Assembly: GCA_947175455.1 (NCBI GenBank)
Contig: CAMWMW010000062.1
Location: 1 to 8,020 of the forward strand
DNA from: an uncultured Porphyromonadaceae bacterium
GTDB lineage: Bacteria > Bacteroidota > Bacteroidia > Bacteroidales > Muribaculaceae
Direction: 5' to 3'
DNA length: 8,020 nt
Within the stretch, counting starts at the first letter, position 1. Each line of letters starts with the position of its first letter. The notes under the pieces were generated by a model. That model was not told the origin of the DNA, ran no database searches, and saw only the letters and a list, made by a program, of their open reading frames with translations. Below are positions 1 through 6,929 of the stretch, piece after piece. A program made the translations under genes and the position numbers.

Positions 1-4
1 CATA

Positions 5-32
5 TCGTCGGCAGCGTCAGATGTGTATAAGA
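5..32 (+). other. Nextera Read 1 transposase adapter left on contig end (artefact)
   Basis: These 28 bases match the Illumina Nextera Read 1 adapter, beginning TCGTCGGCAGCG and running through the Tn5 mosaic end as far as ...TATAAGA. The last five bases of the 33-base adapter (GACAG) read TCCAG here, two mismatches, so genomic sequence takes over at about base 33. Bases 1-4 are also probably non-genomic. The segment is not biological and should be trimmed. It supplies a false GTG start codon at 23. Confidence 0.95.
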
Positions 33-34
33 TC

Positions 35-424
35 CAGCCTCTTTCTTATGCGAATAAAAAGAAAAAAGGAAAATGGAAGAACATTATAGACGGAGACATT
101 CTTTCCTGGTATCATTATGTTGCCGGGAAGAAGGGTATCATACTTCATATTGATTCGGATGATTCATTCAACAGTATCTTCATCATTCCTCGCAATGACG
201 ACAATTATGTTGTTCCGGGCGAGGAGTATGAACTGTTCTGTTTTGACATGGACGGCTGGAAATCGCTTGGGAAAAAGACCGCCGAAGGGTTCGACATCAC
301 GTATGATGTTCCGGCAAATGCCGTGCTGTGGCTTCGCAACCTCACAAAGGGGAAAGAGGAGCAGGTTTTCATATGCCGTGACGGCAAACAGCTCTTCAAC
401 ACCGACCTTAGAAAAGTTTTGTGA
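35..424 (+). CDS. C-terminal fragment, discoidin-like domain of a probable transglutaminase-like or secreted protein (5' truncated)
   Basis: This is the 3' part of a longer gene. The frame is open to the contig edge through the adapter, and the only early start codon (GTG at 23) lies inside the adapter, so the true start is missing. The visible ~130 residues include DGDILSWYHY, then FIIPRNDDNYVVPGEEYELF, then W-LRNLTKGKEEQVF near the end. From memory, this pattern (IPRNDDN, PG-EYELFY, LRNLT-GKEER) is typical of the discoidin/F5-8-type beta-sandwich that ends Bacteroides transglutaminase-like proteins. Such domains usually bind carbohydrate or surface ligands; that role here is inferred. No catalytic part is visible. 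The stop codon TGA lies inside the candidate -35 element of the next gene. The domain call is moderately sure; the full-length protein is unknown. Confidence 0.6.
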   Translation, partial: QPLSYANKKKKGKWKNIIDGDILSWYHYVAGKKGIILHIDSDDSFNSIFIIPRNDDNYVVPGEEYELFCFDMDGWKSLGKKTAEGFDITYDVPANAVLWLRNLTKGKEEQVFICRDGKQLFNTDLRKVL

Positions 425-447
425 CATTTTCGGCATTTCTCCGTAAT
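421..447 (+). promoter_or_regulatory. Candidate ECF-sigma-like promoter module, copy 1
   Basis: GTGAC (421-425) and CGTAAT (442-447) are separated by 16 bases. The same arrangement, GTAAC-N16-CGTAAT, lies before the paralogous gene at 3894-3920, and the intervening sequence (ACATTTTCGG-ATTTCT) is nearly identical. AAC-like -35 and CGT-like -10 elements with 16-17 bp spacing are typical of ECF sigma promoters. The role is inferred from conservation and architecture. The module overlaps the stop codon of the upstream gene. Confidence 0.45.
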
Positions 448-465
448 AATAGGGGAGGGGAAAGG

Positions 466-483
466 TAATTTTGATTAACTTTA
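466..483 (+). promoter_or_regulatory. Alternative housekeeping-type -7 boxes upstream of the first barrel gene
   Basis: Two sequences resemble the Bacteroidota -7 consensus TAnnTTTG: TAATTTTG at 466-473 and TAACTTTA at 476-483. Neither has a convincing TTTG -33 element 19-21 bases upstream. Transcription from the second would give a leader of roughly 15-20 bases before the ATG at 506. This competes with the ECF-like module just upstream. Confidence 0.25.
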
Positions 484-505
484 CGTAAATAAGTATTTCT
501 ACATC

Positions 506-3439
506 ATGAAAAAGTGTATTCCTTTGCTTTGTGTGTTATTCCTTGTTGCTGCGTCAGTATTAGATGGCAGCCGGGTGGTTTCGGCTCAGACCGACGCTCC
601 AAAGAAAGCGAAGAAGGAGAAAGTCGACAGCATTCCGATTTTCGGTAGGATATATGACCGTCTTACTTCACGCGAAGTCATAGGAACAAAAATAGAGGTG
701 CTCAATCCCGACAGCACAGTGATGACATCAACCACTGGCGGATACCGTTTCCAACGATCACAGAGAACCGGAGACTCCTACACTTTCAAAAAGGACTCTA
801 CGTCAAAATATACCATCAATATACCAAGAATAGGCGGCAATTATCTGATAAAAGTAAGCAAGGAGGGATACGAACCATATTACCTGTCTTATGCCCTGAA
901 ACTGAACCGTCGAGATGACGAGAAGGAAATTCCAAACATCTATCTCACCAGGGAGAAAGTAAGGACACTTGATGAATTCACAGTAAAGGCGAGCAAAGTG
1001 ATGTTCTACAACAAAGGGGATACTATTGTCTATAATGCCGATGCTTTCGTTCTTCCGGAGGGTTCGATGCTCGATGCACTCGTTGCTCAGATGCCCGGAG
1101 TTGAAATCAAGGGAAACATGATATATGTAAACGGCAGGTTCGTTGAATCACTACTGCTCAACGGCAAGGATTTCTTCAAGGGCAACAAGAAGGTGATGAT
1201 GGAGAACATCGGTGCCTATGCCGTGAAAGATATCGCTGTGTATGAGAAGAAAGACGAGATGGCATACGTGCTTGGCGACCGCGAAGATGTTGAGAAAGAA
1301 TATGTGATGGATGTACGCCTGAAGAAGGACTACATGACCGGTTACATGATTAACGCCGAGGCAGGAGGCGGTACATCGTCAAGATACGTTGGGCGACTGT
1401 TTGCCATGCAATATACAAACAACTCCCGGCTTGCCCTCTATGGTAATGCCAACAACATCAATAAATCGGGCAACCTGTCGGACAATGACATAGAGGTGGA
1501 TATAGATCGGCGAGACGGCATCAAACGCAGAACGAGCGGTGGAATTGACTATCGCGCCGACAACTCCATGCACACATGGGAAGTTACCGGAAATGTCGAT
1601 GCTTCTTATATAGACGGCAGGAATAATGTAGTGACAAATGCCGTGAACTATCTGCAGACTGCCGACACCTATGAATTCACAGACAGGAATTCACGCTCAA
1701 GGGATTTCTCATTCGCCACACAACATGATTTCAAAATAAAGAAAAAGAAGTGGAACCTCACGCTGAAACCGAAGTTCTCCTACAACAAGAACCGCAGCAA
1801 TGATGAAACGGTGGCTGCCGCTTTCAATGAGGAAATGCAGGGCATTGACCGGGATATATTACATGCTATCTATTCCAACGATAACCAAGCCCTGCGCAAA
1901 GCCATTATCAACCGCAATATCAAGACATATGAATCGGACAGCCACGGCTATGGCGCGCAGTTCAACGCCGACGGGCGCATAAAGGTGCCCGGAAGTCCGG
2001 ACGGAATCGCGATAAAATTCCAGACAAAATATTCGCGCAGTTCCCTTTTCGGCAACAACCTGCAGGACATATGCTATGGCGGTGTGCCGGATTATTCCAC
2101 GCTGCTGCGTCAGTATTCGAGTGTGCGCCCCCAGTATAACTTCAACATTCAGGGACTTGGTCGTTATTATTTCAACATTCCGGTTGGTGCACTTCACGCA
2201 AGCTATGAATTAGAACACACGCAGACGCGCAAGAATTCCGACATTGCGATGATGGAAGCTATGGCGGACGACTCGATGGCTGAGTTCTTGCCGGATCAGA
2301 TGCCTGTCCCCGACTATACAAACAGCTACACAAGCAAGCTTTACAAGAACGAACATCGCATAAAGCTAAACTGGTATTATCAGAAGAAATCGAAAAAAGG
2401 TAAGTTCTCGATGGCGTTCCAGCCCAATTTCATCATTGAGAACCAACATCTCTTCTACCATCGCGGAGATGTGAATGCTGACCCATCGCGGACATACTTG
2501 CGTTTCAATATACCCGAGGCTTACGTGAGATGGGAACCTAAAGGGAAGAAATGGGACTATCGTCTGGTGTATGAGATGAATCAGAAAGCCGTGAATCTTG
2601 TGAACCTTGTTGATGTGAGGAATACAACAGATCCCCTCAACATAATTGTCGGGAATCCCGATTTAAAGAATTCAACGCACCATTACATCCGGGCAACAGT
2701 AGGATACATGCGATCAAAAAATACACGCCAGTCTTTTTACCTGGTTGCCGACTGGACTGCCAATGATTTCGTGAGAGGCTGCCGATACGACTCAGGTACG
2801 GGAGTGCGTACCATGAAGACTTATAATGTTTCCGGAAATTATAATCTAAGCCTTGGCCATTCTTATTTCCTTCGATTCGGACATAATGACAATTTCTTTA
2901 TCGACAATTGCTTCAATGCTGACATAAACAACTATGCTAACATGATCGGCAATGACGCCGAGCCGACAAAACAGTCGGTAAATTCAAAAGAGATTTCCGA
3001 CAATCTGCTGCTGGGATACCGGGTAAAAGGAAAATTCAGCATTAATCTTGATGGCTATGTTGTGCTTAACAATTCCAGGTCGGATGGACCGATGATTACA
3101 AAAAACAATAACGGTTACTGGAGTGCGGGTCTTTCAGGATGGTATGATCTTCCGTTCAATCTCAACGTCCATACGGATATCCGGACGATAACGCGTTTCG
3201 GATATATCGAGAATTCCATGAACTCAACCGATGTGCTTTGGAATGCCGGTGTGGAATATTCCATCCGTAAGGGAGAATGGCGTATCAGGCTGGAGGCGAG
3301 AGATATTCTTAATCAGTTACGAGGTATCAGTTACAAAGTGAGCGCGACGGGACGCACGCAGACCCTCTCGACCGTGCTTCCCCGCTACCTGATGCTCTCT
3401 GTGCACTACCGTTTCGATTTCAAACCCAAACGCAAATAA
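506..3439 (+). CDS. Outer-membrane beta-barrel protein with carboxypeptidase-regulatory-like domain, TonB receptor-like (paralog 1)
   Basis: A 977-residue exported protein. Residues 1-27 form a signal peptide (basic start, hydrophobic core, VSA|Q cleavage). Residues ~45-145 look like a carboxypeptidase-regulatory-like beta-sandwich (IFGRIYDRLTSREVIGTKIEV, GNYLIKVSKEGYEPYYLSY). TLDEFTVKAS at 154-163 resembles the TonB-box segment of Bacteroidota receptors. A plug-like region follows (GDTIVYNADAF 171-181, LPEGSMLDAL, MPGVEI, GRFVESLLLNGKDFFKG 210-226). The rest is a barrel with alternating polar and aromatic strands; DPLNIIVGNPDLKNS at 709-723 is typical of OMP_b-brl_3-type barrels. It ends YRFDFKPKRK, an aromatic beta-signal plus a short basic tail. 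No SusD lipoprotein gene is adjacent, so the ligand is unknown. ATG 506 is chosen because the signal peptide begins there and TACATCATGAA is shared with the paralog start. TonB-dependent transport is inferred, not shown. Confidence 0.88.
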   Translation: MKKCIPLLCVLFLVAASVLDGSRVVSAQTDAPKKAKKEKVDSIPIFGRIYDRLTSREVIGTKIEVLNPDSTVMTSTTGGYRFQRSQRTGDSYTFKKDSTSKYTINIPRIGGNYLIKVSKEGYEPYYLSYALKLNRRDDEKEIPNIYLTREKVRTLDEFTVKASKVMFYNKGDTIVYNADAFVLPEGSMLDALVAQMPGVEIKGNMIYVNGRFVESLLLNGKDFFKGNKKVMMENIGAYAVKDIAVYEKKDEMAYVLGDREDVEKEYVMDVRLKKDYMTGYMINAEAGGGTSSRYVGRLFAMQYTNNSRLALYGNANNINKSGNLSDNDIEVDIDRRDGIKRRTSGGIDYRADNSMHTWEVTGNVDASYIDGRNNVVTNAVNYLQTADTYEFTDRNSRSRDFSFATQHDFKIKKKKWNLTLKPKFSYNKNRSNDETVAAAFNEEMQGIDRDILHAIYSNDNQALRKAIINRNIKTYESDSHGYGAQFNADGRIKVPGSPDGIAIKFQTKYSRSSLFGNNLQDICYGGVPDYSTLLRQYSSVRPQYNFNIQGLGRYYFNIPVGALHASYELEHTQTRKNSDIAMMEAMADDSMAEFLPDQMPVPDYTNSYTSKLYKNEHRIKLNWYYQKKSKKGKFSMAFQPNFIIENQHLFYHRGDVNADPSRTYLRFNIPEAYVRWEPKGKKWDYRLVYEMNQKAVNLVNLVDVRNTTDPLNIIVGNPDLKNSTHHYIRATVGYMRSKNTRQSFYLVADWTANDFVRGCRYDSGTGVRTMKTYNVSGNYNLSLGHSYFLRFGHNDNFFIDNCFNADINNYANMIGNDAEPTKQSVNSKEISDNLLLGYRVKGKFSINLDGYVVLNNSRSDGPMITKNNNGYWSAGLSGWYDLPFNLNVHTDIRTITRFGYIENSMNSTDVLWNAGVEYSIRKGEWRIRLEARDILNQLRGISYKVSATGRTQTLSTVLPRYLMLSVHYRFDFKPKRK

Positions 3440-3442
3440 TAA
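3440..3442. repeat. Possible 3-bp target-site duplication, left copy (TAA)
   Basis: TAA lies immediately outside the left GAGC end of the inverted-repeat element and is matched by TAA at 3771-3773 just outside the right GCTC end. Some IS5-family groups make TNA duplications. The left flank is itself TA-rich (AATAATAA, overlapping the first gene's stop), so chance is a real alternative. Confidence 0.4.
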
Positions 3443-3475
3443 GAGCTTGTTTAAAAATAAAAGTGAAATTTGGGG
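3442..3475 (+). repeat. Left terminal inverted repeat
   Basis: It begins AGAGCTTGTTTAAAAATAAA. The first 23 bases are identical to the reverse complement of 3749-3771; the remainder, ending in ATTTGGGG, matches apart from one substitution and one single-base indel. It starts three bases after the upstream stop codon. Confidence 0.92.
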
Positions 3476-3476
3476 C

Positions 3477-3565
3477 GGCTCACTTCGGGATAAAATCCAT
3501 TTAAGGCAAAGGAGCATAGCGGGCTATGTGACTGCGCCGCGGATGGATTTTATCCGAAGAGAGCC
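3477..3565. repeat. Left internal hairpin of the element
   Basis: The arm at 3477-3500 (GGCTCACTTCGGGATAAAAT, then CCAT) is the reverse complement of 3543-3565 apart from one mismatch and one extra G. The arms enclose a second palindrome, CATAGC-GG-GCTATG (3515-3528), so this stretch could form a long cruciform or, as RNA, a long stem. Confidence 0.85.
3511..3534 (+). repeat. Apex repeat, left copy (inverted relative to 3680-3703)
   Basis: These 24 bases, starting GGAGCATAGCGGGCTATG, are the exact reverse complement of 3680-3703. The match continues outward for about ten more bases with three mismatches (TTAAGGCAAAGG versus TTGAGGTGAAGG). The apex of the left hairpin can therefore pair with the apex of the right one. 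Confidence 0.93.
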
Positions 3566-3648
3566 GGACAGAAAGTAATTTTCACATAACCGAAATGACA
3601 TGTTGAATATTTTAACTCGAAAATTTCCTTTAAAGTTACCTGAAGTCC

Positions 3649-3737
3649 CGTAGCCTTGGGCATCTTTCTCCTTTCGGTTCAGTCACATAGCCCGCTATGC
3701 TCCTTCACCTCAAGAAGAAACCTGCGCCAAGCCTACG
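3649..3737. repeat. Right internal hairpin of the element
   Basis: CGTAGCCTTGG (3649-3659) pairs with CCAAGCCTACG (3727-3737) at 10 of 11 positions. Weaker complementarity continues inward (CATCTTTCTCC against GAAGAAACCTG) to the CATAGCCCGCTATG apex. It mirrors the layout of the left hairpin with different stem sequence. Confidence 0.65.
3680..3703 (-). repeat. Apex repeat, right copy
   Basis: CAGTCACATAGCCCGCTATG followed by CTCC, the exact reverse complement of 3511-3534. It contains its own palindrome CATAGC-CC-GCTATG (3686-3699). Confidence 0.93.
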
Positions 3738-3738
3738 A

Positions 3739-3771
3739 CCCCAAATTAACTTTTATTTTTAAACAAGCTCT
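3739..3771 (-). repeat. Right terminal inverted repeat
   Basis: CCCCAAATTAAC... ends ...TTTAAACAAGCTCT, the reverse complement of the left terminal repeat with 23 identical outer bases. An in-frame TAA at 3760-3762 in this repeat closes off the possible gene remnant that follows it. Confidence 0.92.
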
Positions 3772-3897
3772 AAGGCATGGAAAGGTGCGTCAAATCGTAG
3801 CTGCATGTGGGGTGCGTGCGCTTCTTCGCGTTTTAATATTGTAGATGTATTGCGCGAAGCAGGCATTAGAATCATGCCAATTAAAAAGTTTTTGTAA
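3772..3897 (+). pseudogene. Possible 3' remnant of an unrecognised gene, truncated at the inverted-repeat element
   Basis: Frame 3772-3897 is open for 41 codons up to a TAA stop. It has a protein-like composition: it begins KAWKGASNRSCMWGACASS and ends VDVLREAGIRIMPIKKFL. An in-frame stop in the right terminal repeat (3760-3762) bars extension, and there is no suitable start apart from an internal ATG. It could be the tail of a gene broken by the element or by rearrangement during the paralog duplication. I do not recognise the family. It could equally be a chance open frame. Confidence 0.3.
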
Positions 3898-3920
3898 CAT
3901 TTTCGGTATTTCTGCGTAAT
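3894..3920 (+). promoter_or_regulatory. Candidate ECF-sigma-like promoter module, copy 2
   Basis: GTAAC (3894-3898), 16 bases, then CGTAAT (3915-3920): same motifs and same spacing as the copy before the first barrel gene (421-447). The conserved block also includes the preceding AAAAGTTTT and the following AT-rich then GGGG-rich sequence. The predicted leader is about 85 bases, against about 50 for copy 1. Confidence 0.45.
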
Positions 3921-3923
3921 ATA

Positions 3924-3954
3924 TTGGGGTGAGGGGAATTTTTTACTAATTTTG
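3924..3954 (+). promoter_or_regulatory. Alternative housekeeping-type promoter before the second barrel gene
   Basis: TTG (3924-3926), 20 bases, then TAATTTTG (3947-3954), a full match to the Bacteroidota -7 consensus TAnnTTTG. Predicted transcription start is near 3960, giving a leader of about 50 bases. The equivalent place in the first copy lacks the TTG. Confidence 0.4.
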
Positions 3955-4013
3955 TCGTTGATGGCGTGAAGACAGGTGTCGTGCCAATAAGCCGTTTGAA
4001 ATCAAAGTACATC

Positions 4014-6911
4014 ATGAACAAGTTTTTTTCTTTCTTCCGTGCGTTGCTCATCGTTATATTGGGTCTCGTTGCAGCCGATGCGTCCGCTGCCGGCGCAACT
4101 AAAGTAGACAGCATAGCTCTCACAGGTAAAATATACGACAGACTTACCACTCGCCATGTGATCGGCACAAAAGTTGAGGTGCTCCGCTCCGACAGCAGCG
4201 TGATTTCTTCTGTGGAAGGTGGTTACAGGTATTATAATTATGATAATCGAACGAATGTATTGAAGTCGGATTCCACTTCCAACTATTCCATTAATGTTCC
4301 GCGTGTGGCGGGGAATTATCTTATAAAGGTTACGAAAGATGGCTATGAACCTCATTTCCTTTCATACTCTCTTGTGCTCAACAAGCGCGATATGGAGAAA
4401 GAGGTGCCGAAAATATATCTAAGTCGTCAGAAAGTCACGACACTGGAGGATTTCACGGTCAAGGCGAGCAAAGTGATGTTCTACAACAAGGGGGACACTA
4501 TCGTATACAACGCCGATGCCTTCATGCTTCCGGAGGGTTCGATGCTTGACGCGCTGATCGTGCAGATGCCGGGTGTGGAGATAAAGGATGGCGGCAAGAT
4601 TTATGTCAACGGCAGGTTTGTGGAAACGCTGCTCCTTAACGGCAAGGATTTCTTCAAGGGGGATCAGAACGTCATGCTTGAGAATATAGGGGCGTATGCA
4701 GTCAAGGATGTTGCTGTCTATGAGAAAAAGGATGACATGGATGCCATTTTGGGTGACCGTGCCGATGTCGACAAAGATTACGTGATGGATGTGCGGCTGA
4801 AGAAAGATTACATGACCGGCTTCATGATCAATGCCGAAGCCGGAGGAGGTACCAAGTCACGTTATCTCGGCCGTCTTTTTACCATGTCCTATACCAACAA
4901 TACCCGCCTTAGTCTATATGGCAATGCAAACAATATCAATAAGAAAAACAGACTCACACAGGAGGAATTCGAGCTTTATGACGGTGAAGACGCCGGAATC
5001 ACCCGCAAAATCAACGGAGGTATAGATTATCTCGCCGACAACGCCCTTCACACGTGGGAAGCTTCGGGAAATGTGGATGCTTCGTATAACGATAACCGCA
5101 ACACAGTCATTACCAATGCTGTGAATTTCCTTCAGACTGCCGACAACTATGATTTCTCAAACCGCGACATGAGGGCACGCGATTTCTCTCTGTCGACTTT
5201 CCACGATTTCAAACTCAAGAAGGATTCGTGGAACATGACTTTGAAACCTCAGTTCTCTTACAATAAAAAACGCGACAACGACGAGACCGTTGCCGCTGTT
5301 TTCTCCGAAGATCCGCAGGGCGTTGACAAGGAGATGGTAAGGTCGATATATACTCTCAGTGACAGCGAGCTGCGCAGGACTCTGATCAACCGCAATCTGA
5401 AGAATCTTGAATCGAACAGTCACGGTTATGACGCGAAGTTCAACGGAGAGACAAGGGTGAAGATTCCCGGCAGTCCCGATGCCATGGTCTTTAAGTTGCA
5501 GAGCAAGTATTCACGCAGCAGTTCCTTCAGCGAGGAATTGCAGGACATCTGTTTCGGAGAAGTACCCGCATCGTCTCAGTTGCAGCATCAGTTCACAACG
5601 GAGCGTCCGCATTACAGCTTCAACATACAGGCTCTGGCGCGATACTATTTCCGTGTGCCGATAGGTAATCTGCAGGCAAGCTATGAGTTCGCCCACACGC
5701 AGACCCGTAAAAACTCGGATATTACCGCTCTTGAGGCTTTTGCGGAAAACTCGATGGCAGAGTTCACGCCGGGGATGATTCCGGTGCCGGATTTCGCAAA
5801 CAGTTACACAAGCAAGCTTTACAAGAACGAGCACCGCATCAAGATAAAATGGGCGTACAAGAAGAAGTATGAGCGCGGCAAGCTTGAGCTGGCGTTGCAG
5901 CCTCAGTTCTATTTCGAAGACCAGCATCTGTTCTATCATCGCGGAGAGACGTTCGCCACTCCCGACAGGGCATATCTCAGGTTCAAGCTTGAGGATTGCA
6001 GAGTGTCCTGGGATGCGAAGAAATGGTTCCTGCGGGCTTCTTATGGCATTAGTCAGACAGCTGTTAATCTTGTGAATCTCGTGGATGTGCGCAACACTGC
6101 GGATCCTCTTAACATATGGGTCGGCAATCCGGATCTCAAGAATTCCACCACTCATACCGTGAATCTGACATTCCGGCATGCTCCTGATAAAAAGCTTTCG
6201 CAATATGTGTCTTTCCATGCCGTATTCAAGGACAATGATTTCGTGAGCGGTTACCGCTACGATTCGCGGACCGGTGTGCGCACCATGAAGACCTATAATA
6301 TTTCGGGCAACAACAGTATGGATTTGTATCACAACATTTACTATCGCTTCGGACCTTCGGATGCTTTCAATATATACAACTTTATAAGCGGGACGATATC
6401 GAATTATTCCAATATGATAGGTTATGATGCAGACCCTGCTCCGCAGAAGGTGCGCAATTACGCATTGCAGGAAGACCTGGGTTTGGGTTATCGCACAGAG
6501 AAATGCCTCTTGTCGGTTAATGGCGGTATTGCTGTAAACAACACTCATTCTGCCGGTGTCCTGCCAACGCGACTCAATAACGGTGTCTGGTTTGGCAGAC
6601 TGTACGGGCACGTCGCGTTGCCTTTCAATTTCAGAGTGGACTCGGAATTCAGAATCATGAAACGCTACGGATGTATTGATGAATCGATGAACACCACCGA
6701 CTGCGTATGGAACGCCACCCTGGGCTATGAAATCAACAAAGGTGTGTGGCGCATATCTCTCGACGCGAGAGACATTCTGAACCAGAACAAGGGTTTCAAC
6801 TACACGGTGAATGCCAACGGACGCACGCAGACCCTCAACACCGTGCTTCCCCGCTACCTGATGCTGTCAGTGCACTACCGTTTCGACTTCAAACCCAAAC
6901 GCGGTAAGTGA
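4014..6911 (+). CDS. Outer-membrane beta-barrel protein with carboxypeptidase-regulatory-like domain, TonB receptor-like (paralog 2)
   Basis: A 965-residue paralog of the upstream barrel protein, alignable end to end. Residues 1-25 are a signal peptide (MNKFFSFFRALLIVILGL..., ASA|A). The regulatory-like domain spans ~32-135; TonB-box-like TLEDFTVKAS is at 143-152; plug-like GDTIVYNADAF is at 160-170, with LPEGSMLDAL, MPGVEI and FVETLLLNGKDFFKG following; the barrel carries DPLNIWVGNPDLKNS and ends HYRFDFKPKRGK. An upstream in-frame GTG at 3966 would add 16 residues, but ATG 4014 places the signal peptide correctly and shares TACATCATGAA with the other copy. Compared with paralog 1 it differs mainly in presumed surface loops and lacks most of the lysine-rich linker after the signal peptide. 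Ligand unknown; no SusD-like partner. Its own promoter candidates suggest separate transcription from paralog 1. Confidence 0.88.
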   Translation: MNKFFSFFRALLIVILGLVAADASAAGATKVDSIALTGKIYDRLTTRHVIGTKVEVLRSDSSVISSVEGGYRYYNYDNRTNVLKSDSTSNYSINVPRVAGNYLIKVTKDGYEPHFLSYSLVLNKRDMEKEVPKIYLSRQKVTTLEDFTVKASKVMFYNKGDTIVYNADAFMLPEGSMLDALIVQMPGVEIKDGGKIYVNGRFVETLLLNGKDFFKGDQNVMLENIGAYAVKDVAVYEKKDDMDAILGDRADVDKDYVMDVRLKKDYMTGFMINAEAGGGTKSRYLGRLFTMSYTNNTRLSLYGNANNINKKNRLTQEEFELYDGEDAGITRKINGGIDYLADNALHTWEASGNVDASYNDNRNTVITNAVNFLQTADNYDFSNRDMRARDFSLSTFHDFKLKKDSWNMTLKPQFSYNKKRDNDETVAAVFSEDPQGVDKEMVRSIYTLSDSELRRTLINRNLKNLESNSHGYDAKFNGETRVKIPGSPDAMVFKLQSKYSRSSSFSEELQDICFGEVPASSQLQHQFTTERPHYSFNIQALARYYFRVPIGNLQASYEFAHTQTRKNSDITALEAFAENSMAEFTPGMIPVPDFANSYTSKLYKNEHRIKIKWAYKKKYERGKLELALQPQFYFEDQHLFYHRGETFATPDRAYLRFKLEDCRVSWDAKKWFLRASYGISQTAVNLVNLVDVRNTADPLNIWVGNPDLKNSTTHTVNLTFRHAPDKKLSQYVSFHAVFKDNDFVSGYRYDSRTGVRTMKTYNISGNNSMDLYHNIYYRFGPSDAFNIYNFISGTISNYSNMIGYDADPAPQKVRNYALQEDLGLGYRTEKCLLSVNGGIAVNNTHSAGVLPTRLNNGVWFGRLYGHVALPFNFRVDSEFRIMKRYGCIDESMNTTDCVWNATLGYEINKGVWRISLDARDILNQNKGFNYTVNANGRTQTLNTVLPRYLMLSVHYRFDFKPKRGK

Positions 6912-6929
6912 CCTTCGGGCGAAGATCGA

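Larger units (their letters stand above)
3443..3770. mobile_element. MITE-like non-coding inverted-repeat element, about 328 bp
   Basis: The element fills most of the gap between the two barrel genes. It is bounded by near-perfect terminal inverted repeats (3442-3475 and 3739-3771) and by possible TAA duplications. It has no credible coding sequence and so no transposase. Each half is an extended imperfect palindrome: the left centres on CATAGCGGGCTATG (3515-3528), the right on CATAGCCCGCTATG (3686-3699), with an AT-rich stretch (about 3566-3645) between. The paralogs share an upstream promoter module that does not include this element, consistent with later insertion. Mobilisation in trans by an IS transposase is inferred. 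It could instead be a vertically inherited intergenic repeat or a structured RNA or terminator region. Confidence 0.7.

Noticed and set aside
23..25. GTG as start codon of the first gene
   Set aside because: It lies inside the sequencing adapter; the reading frame stays open to the contig edge, so the gene is truncated.
3443..3770. CRISPR array or riboswitch in the intergenic repeat region
   Set aside because: The repeats are inverted rather than regularly spaced direct repeats, and I recognise no riboswitch core; the terminal inverted repeats favour a mobile-type element.
3656..3844. 62-codon plus-strand open frame in the inverted-repeat element
   Set aside because: It crosses the right terminal repeat and reads palindromic sequence; the translation has no protein-like features.
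3966..4013. GTG 3966 as start of the second barrel gene
   Set aside because: It would put 16 charged residues before a normal signal peptide; ATG 4014 has the same TACATCATGAA context as the paralog start.
5511..6611. Long minus-strand open frame (366 codons) antisense to the second barrel gene
   Set aside because: It mirrors the codon structure of the strongly supported plus-strand gene; its translation has no signal peptide, domain or recognisable motif.
6913..6924. CTTCGGGCGAAG as a terminator after the second barrel gene
   Set aside because: The stem is only 4 bp and no T-run follows it.
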